Positions 4,280-6,437 of a stretch of 6,437 nucleotides of DNA are shown here, piece by piece. Positions within the stretch are counted from its first letter, which is position 1, and each line of letters opens with the position of its first letter. A program made the position numbers and the translations under genes. Below the pieces are notes generated by a model. That model worked only from the letters and a program-made list of their open reading frames with translations. It searched no databases and was not told the DNA's origin. Source of the DNA: Elusimicrobia bacterium RBG_16_66_12 (GTDB taxonomy: Bacteria > Elusimicrobiota > Elusimicrobia > UBA1565 > UBA9628); the NCBI GenBank assembly GCA_001800005.1, contig MGUL01000186.1:29162-35598 (forward strand). The letters run 5' to 3'.

Positions 4280-6437
4280 TCAGTCCACCAGGATCGAGGG
4301 TTCCGCGAAGCGGCCTTTGGTCTCGCCCGCGTCTTTGAGCAGCGGGACTTCCTCGCGCCCGTTCTCCAGCACGTAATGCGCGCCGTAGTTCTTCCCATGG
4401 CGCGCGGTGGAGTTGATGGTGGAGACGAAGTCCCCCCGGAGGTCCAGAGGGTCGATGAACTGGATCAGCACCCCGAGCACAACCTCGTGGGCGAGGTCGC
4501 CCTTGCCGCGTCCGGCCATCAGTTTGGCCACGGCCTCGGCCTGCTCCTCGCTGCTCTTGGCGTCGCGCGCCGTCGCGATGTCGGCGACGAGGTCCGCGAC
4601 CCGGCGGCTGAAGTCCGCGAGGTCGAGCGTGCGGTCGTAGTCCTCGGAGCCGGGAGGCGGCGCGAAGCGCTCGCGGGCGGCGGCGCGGTCGTAAATCAGT
4701 TCGCCCTTCTCGAAACGGCCGTGGGCGGCCAGCCATTGCGCCGTCTCGCGATCGTCGGCGCCCACGACGGCGGCGAAGGCCTTCAGGACCTGCTCGGCGG
4801 AGGCGCCGAGCGCCTCGCGCACGCCCTTCTGGTTGATGACCATGGTCATCGCGAAGTAGCCCTTGTATTCGGCGGGCTCGCCGTCCGGCGCCGTCCCGTC
4901 CTGCGGCGGCTCGGGCGGGGGCGGCGCCGGGGGCAGGGAGGCCAGGGGCACGGCGAGGCGGCCGGAGGCGGCTCCGCGCATGGCGCCGGCCATGGTCAGG
5001 ATCGAGTTGACGTCCGAGATCGAGCGCCGCACCGCGGACGCCGGCTGCCTCAGGTAGCCTTCGTTGTGGATGTAGACGATGAAGGGCTCGCCGTGCTTCT
5101 GGCCGGGCTCGGCGAAAGTGACGACCTCCGCGTTGCGCTGCTTGTTGCTCTTGACGAGCGGCCCGACCCAGGGCACGTTGAAGTACTCGTTGGAGCGGCT
5201 CTTGTCGGCGCGGTAGTAGCGGAACTCCCCGGTGGCGCCGTTGAGACGGGTGACCTTGTCCGAGCCGAACAGCGACGAGGCGTTATGCTGGATGAGGAAG
5301 GGGATGTTCAGGCTGAAGGAGCGCGTCTTGGCGATATACTCGCTGATGGCGGCGTAGGTCGGCTCGCCGAGGGCCGTCGCGTGCTCCCGGCGCAGGCGCT
5401 CGTAGGCCTCGCGGGTGGAGTCGTCGTTGACCCGAAGCGTGCTCATGCGCAGGCCCATGCGGACCAGCTCCACGAAATCGCCCTTCAGCGCCTTCGAGAG
5501 GGCCAGGGCCTGCCGGGGGTCTCGCGGGTCGGCGACGAACTCGAGCATCACGCGCTTGCCGTCGCTGCGCGCGGCGGCGGCGCCGAGCCAGAGGGAGGTG
5601 TACTGGGACAGCTCGCGCGCGATCTCCCGCTCGACGAATTGCAGCAGGATGTTGTGCGCGTCGGCGGCGAAGGCGACGGCCGGGATGCTGACCGAGAGCC
5701 GCGCCCCCGCGTTCTTGATCACCACGTGGTCGATGCGGAAACGGAATCGGGTCTGGTCGTCGCTCAGGCGGTAGAGGGTCAGGCTCGCCGCGCCCGACTC
5801 GCTACGGCCGAAGGAGACGGAGACCGAGGCGTCGCCTCCGAGCACATCGGAGAGGCTGAGGCCCTGCGAGTAGCTCAGCACGAGAGGCACGCGCCACAAC
5901 TCGCCGACCTGCATCTTGGAGATGCGGTCCGGCGTGAAGGGCAGGACGGTCTTGATGTCGAAGACGTTGGCGAGGCGGTCGAGCTCCGCGCAGGTGTCGA
6001 CGGAGTCGATCGGGCGCACGACCATCGACCGCCCTTCGATGCCGCCGCTCAGGTAGATCCCGGCGCCGAATCCGCCCGGAACGCCGTCGAAGTCCTTGCC
6101 GAAGTCGTGGCCCCAGGCCGCGCGGACGCGCTCCTCATCGACGACCGTAAGCTTGTTGTCGATGCGCGGCGCCAGGTAGCGGGAGACGCCCGCGCTGGTG
6201 CCGGAGAAGTCACCGACCCCGAAGTCGAAGTTCTGATCGAGCCGGACATTCCGGCAGAGCTGGTCGAGCACCTTGGACCTCAGCTTCTCGTCGAAGCGCG
6301 TGCGGTCGGGGCTGGAGAAGCCGCCCTCCGGCGTGGTCGGCGCGATCACGGTCCCCGTGGAGACCGGCGGAACGAAGACCTCCCACTCGCTCTCGGCGCC
6401 CTCGTCGTCGGCCGCGGCGGAGGCGTTCGCCGCGCAG
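4280..6437 (-). CDS. Large exported or lipoprotein-like protein of unknown function, 5'-truncated by window edge
   Basis: I do not recognise this family. The frame is open from the right edge (first full codon 6436-6434) to the TGA at 4282-4280: 718 visible residues, numbered here from the edge. The start codon is outside the window. The visible beginning, CAANASAAADDEGAESEW, looks like the end of a signal peptide (AxA cleavage sites) or the mature end of a lipoprotein (Cys at residue 1), followed by an acidic, disordered lead. Next come beta-rich, Gly/aromatic segments (FDFGVGDFSG about 70-79, GAGIYLSGGIEG about 124-135), then alternating strands such as RFRFRIDHVVI (about 230-240). A mixed middle region follows, then a Pro-rich linker PPAPPPPEPP (502-511), then a more helical, charged C-terminal domain (about 520-718). 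No internal membrane span is evident. Past residue 1 there are only two cysteines (about 61 and 149), which could form a disulfide. A periplasmic or cell-surface location is inferred. It is coupled to ackA. Confidence 0.8.
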   Translation of the reverse strand, partial: CAANASAAADDEGAESEWEVFVPPVSTGTVIAPTTPEGGFSSPDRTRFDEKLRSKVLDQLCRNVRLDQNFDFGVGDFSGTSAGVSRYLAPRIDNKLTVVDEERVRAAWGHDFGKDFDGVPGGFGAGIYLSGGIEGRSMVVRPIDSVDTCAELDRLANVFDIKTVLPFTPDRISKMQVGELWRVPLVLSYSQGLSLSDVLGGDASVSVSFGRSESGAASLTLYRLSDDQTRFRFRIDHVVIKNAGARLSVSIPAVAFAADAHNILLQFVEREIARELSQYTSLWLGAAAARSDGKRVMLEFVADPRDPRQALALSKALKGDFVELVRMGLRMSTLRVNDDSTREAYERLRREHATALGEPTYAAISEYIAKTRSFSLNIPFLIQHNASSLFGSDKVTRLNGATGEFRYYRADKSRSNEYFNVPWVGPLVKSNKQRNAEVVTFAEPGQKHGEPFIVYIHNEGYLRQPASAVRRSISDVNSILTMAGAMRGAASGRLAVPLASLPPAPPPPEPPQDGTAPDGEPAEYKGYFAMTMVINQKGVREALGASAEQVLKAFAAVVGADDRETAQWLAAHGRFEKGELIYDRAAARERFAPPPGSEDYDRTLDLADFSRRVADLVADIATARDAKSSEEQAEAVAKLMAGRGKGDLAHEVVLGVLIQFIDPLDLRGDFVSTINSTARHGKNYGAHYVLENGREEVPLLKDAGETKGRFAEPSILVD
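4284..4289 (-). promoter_or_regulatory. Ribosome binding site for ackA inside the upstream gene's last codons
   Basis: On the minus strand, GGTGGA ends 7 bases before the ackA TTG codon (4276-4274). It lies in the codons for the last residues of the upstream protein, whose TGA is at 4282-4280. The good spacing supports the TTG start. With only 3 bases between stop and start, translation of ackA is probably coupled to that of the unknown protein. Confidence 0.5.
4901..4936 (-). other. Proline-rich interdomain linker in the unknown exported protein
   Basis: The coding sequence here gives SLPPAPPPPEPP, followed by an acidic, glycine-containing stretch (QDGTAPDGEPAEYKGY). It separates the beta-rich N-terminal two thirds from a more helical C-terminal domain, so the protein probably has at least two independently folded parts. 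The bases form a GC-rich run with CCG/GGC repetition but no exact tandem repeat. Confidence 0.6.

Noticed and set aside
3485..4736. Long open frames overlapping ackA and the end of the unknown gene (plus 3485-4255, minus 4035-4736)
   Set aside because: Biased composition and no recognisable motifs. Both lie over better-supported coding frames.
1..6437. Defence, CRISPR, mobile-element or biosynthetic-cluster content
   Set aside because: Every long real frame is assigned to translation, transport, acetate metabolism or one unknown exported protein. No spaced repeats, transposase, nuclease or cluster-type enzymes are visible.

Overview
The window is densely coding, strongly GC-rich bacterial DNA with G/C-dominated third codon positions. 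It holds five genes in two convergent blocks that meet at about position 2970. Nothing in it looks mobile: no transposase, integrase, CRISPR array, tRNA or rRNA is visible. The lineage cannot be fixed from the sequence. The high GC, a Gram-negative-style exported protein, and an RlmM-type rRNA methyltransferase of divergent form would fit a high-GC, non-enterobacterial Gram-negative. Elusimicrobiota, Myxococcota and relatives are guesses of this kind, not a determination.

Left block, plus strand (1-2958). The order is the 3' part of a small GGQ-motif release-factor-like (ribosome rescue) protein, then an RlmM-like 23S rRNA 2'-O-methyltransferase, then a YidE/YbjL/AspT-type membrane transporter with two RCK_C (TrkA_C) domains. 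The first two genes overlap by 3 bases at a TTG start, and the last two are 1 base apart. This looks like one translationally coupled transcript whose promoter lies left of the window. The first two products act on the ribosome. The transporter has no obvious functional tie to them.

Right block, minus strand (6437-2996). A large exported or lipoprotein-like protein of unknown family comes first. Its reading frame is still open at the right edge, so its true start is outside the window. Three bases after its stop, acetate kinase (ackA) begins with a TTG codon. No phosphotransacetylase is visible; it may lie outside the window or elsewhere.

The 37-base gap between the blocks holds a perfect 24-base palindrome placed against the stop codon of the transporter. 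It is most simply a two-way terminator hairpin, although its U-tracts are short.

The least explained item is the unknown exported protein: at least 718 residues, recognised by no family known to me, and tightly coupled to a central-metabolism kinase. The rest is largely housekeeping.
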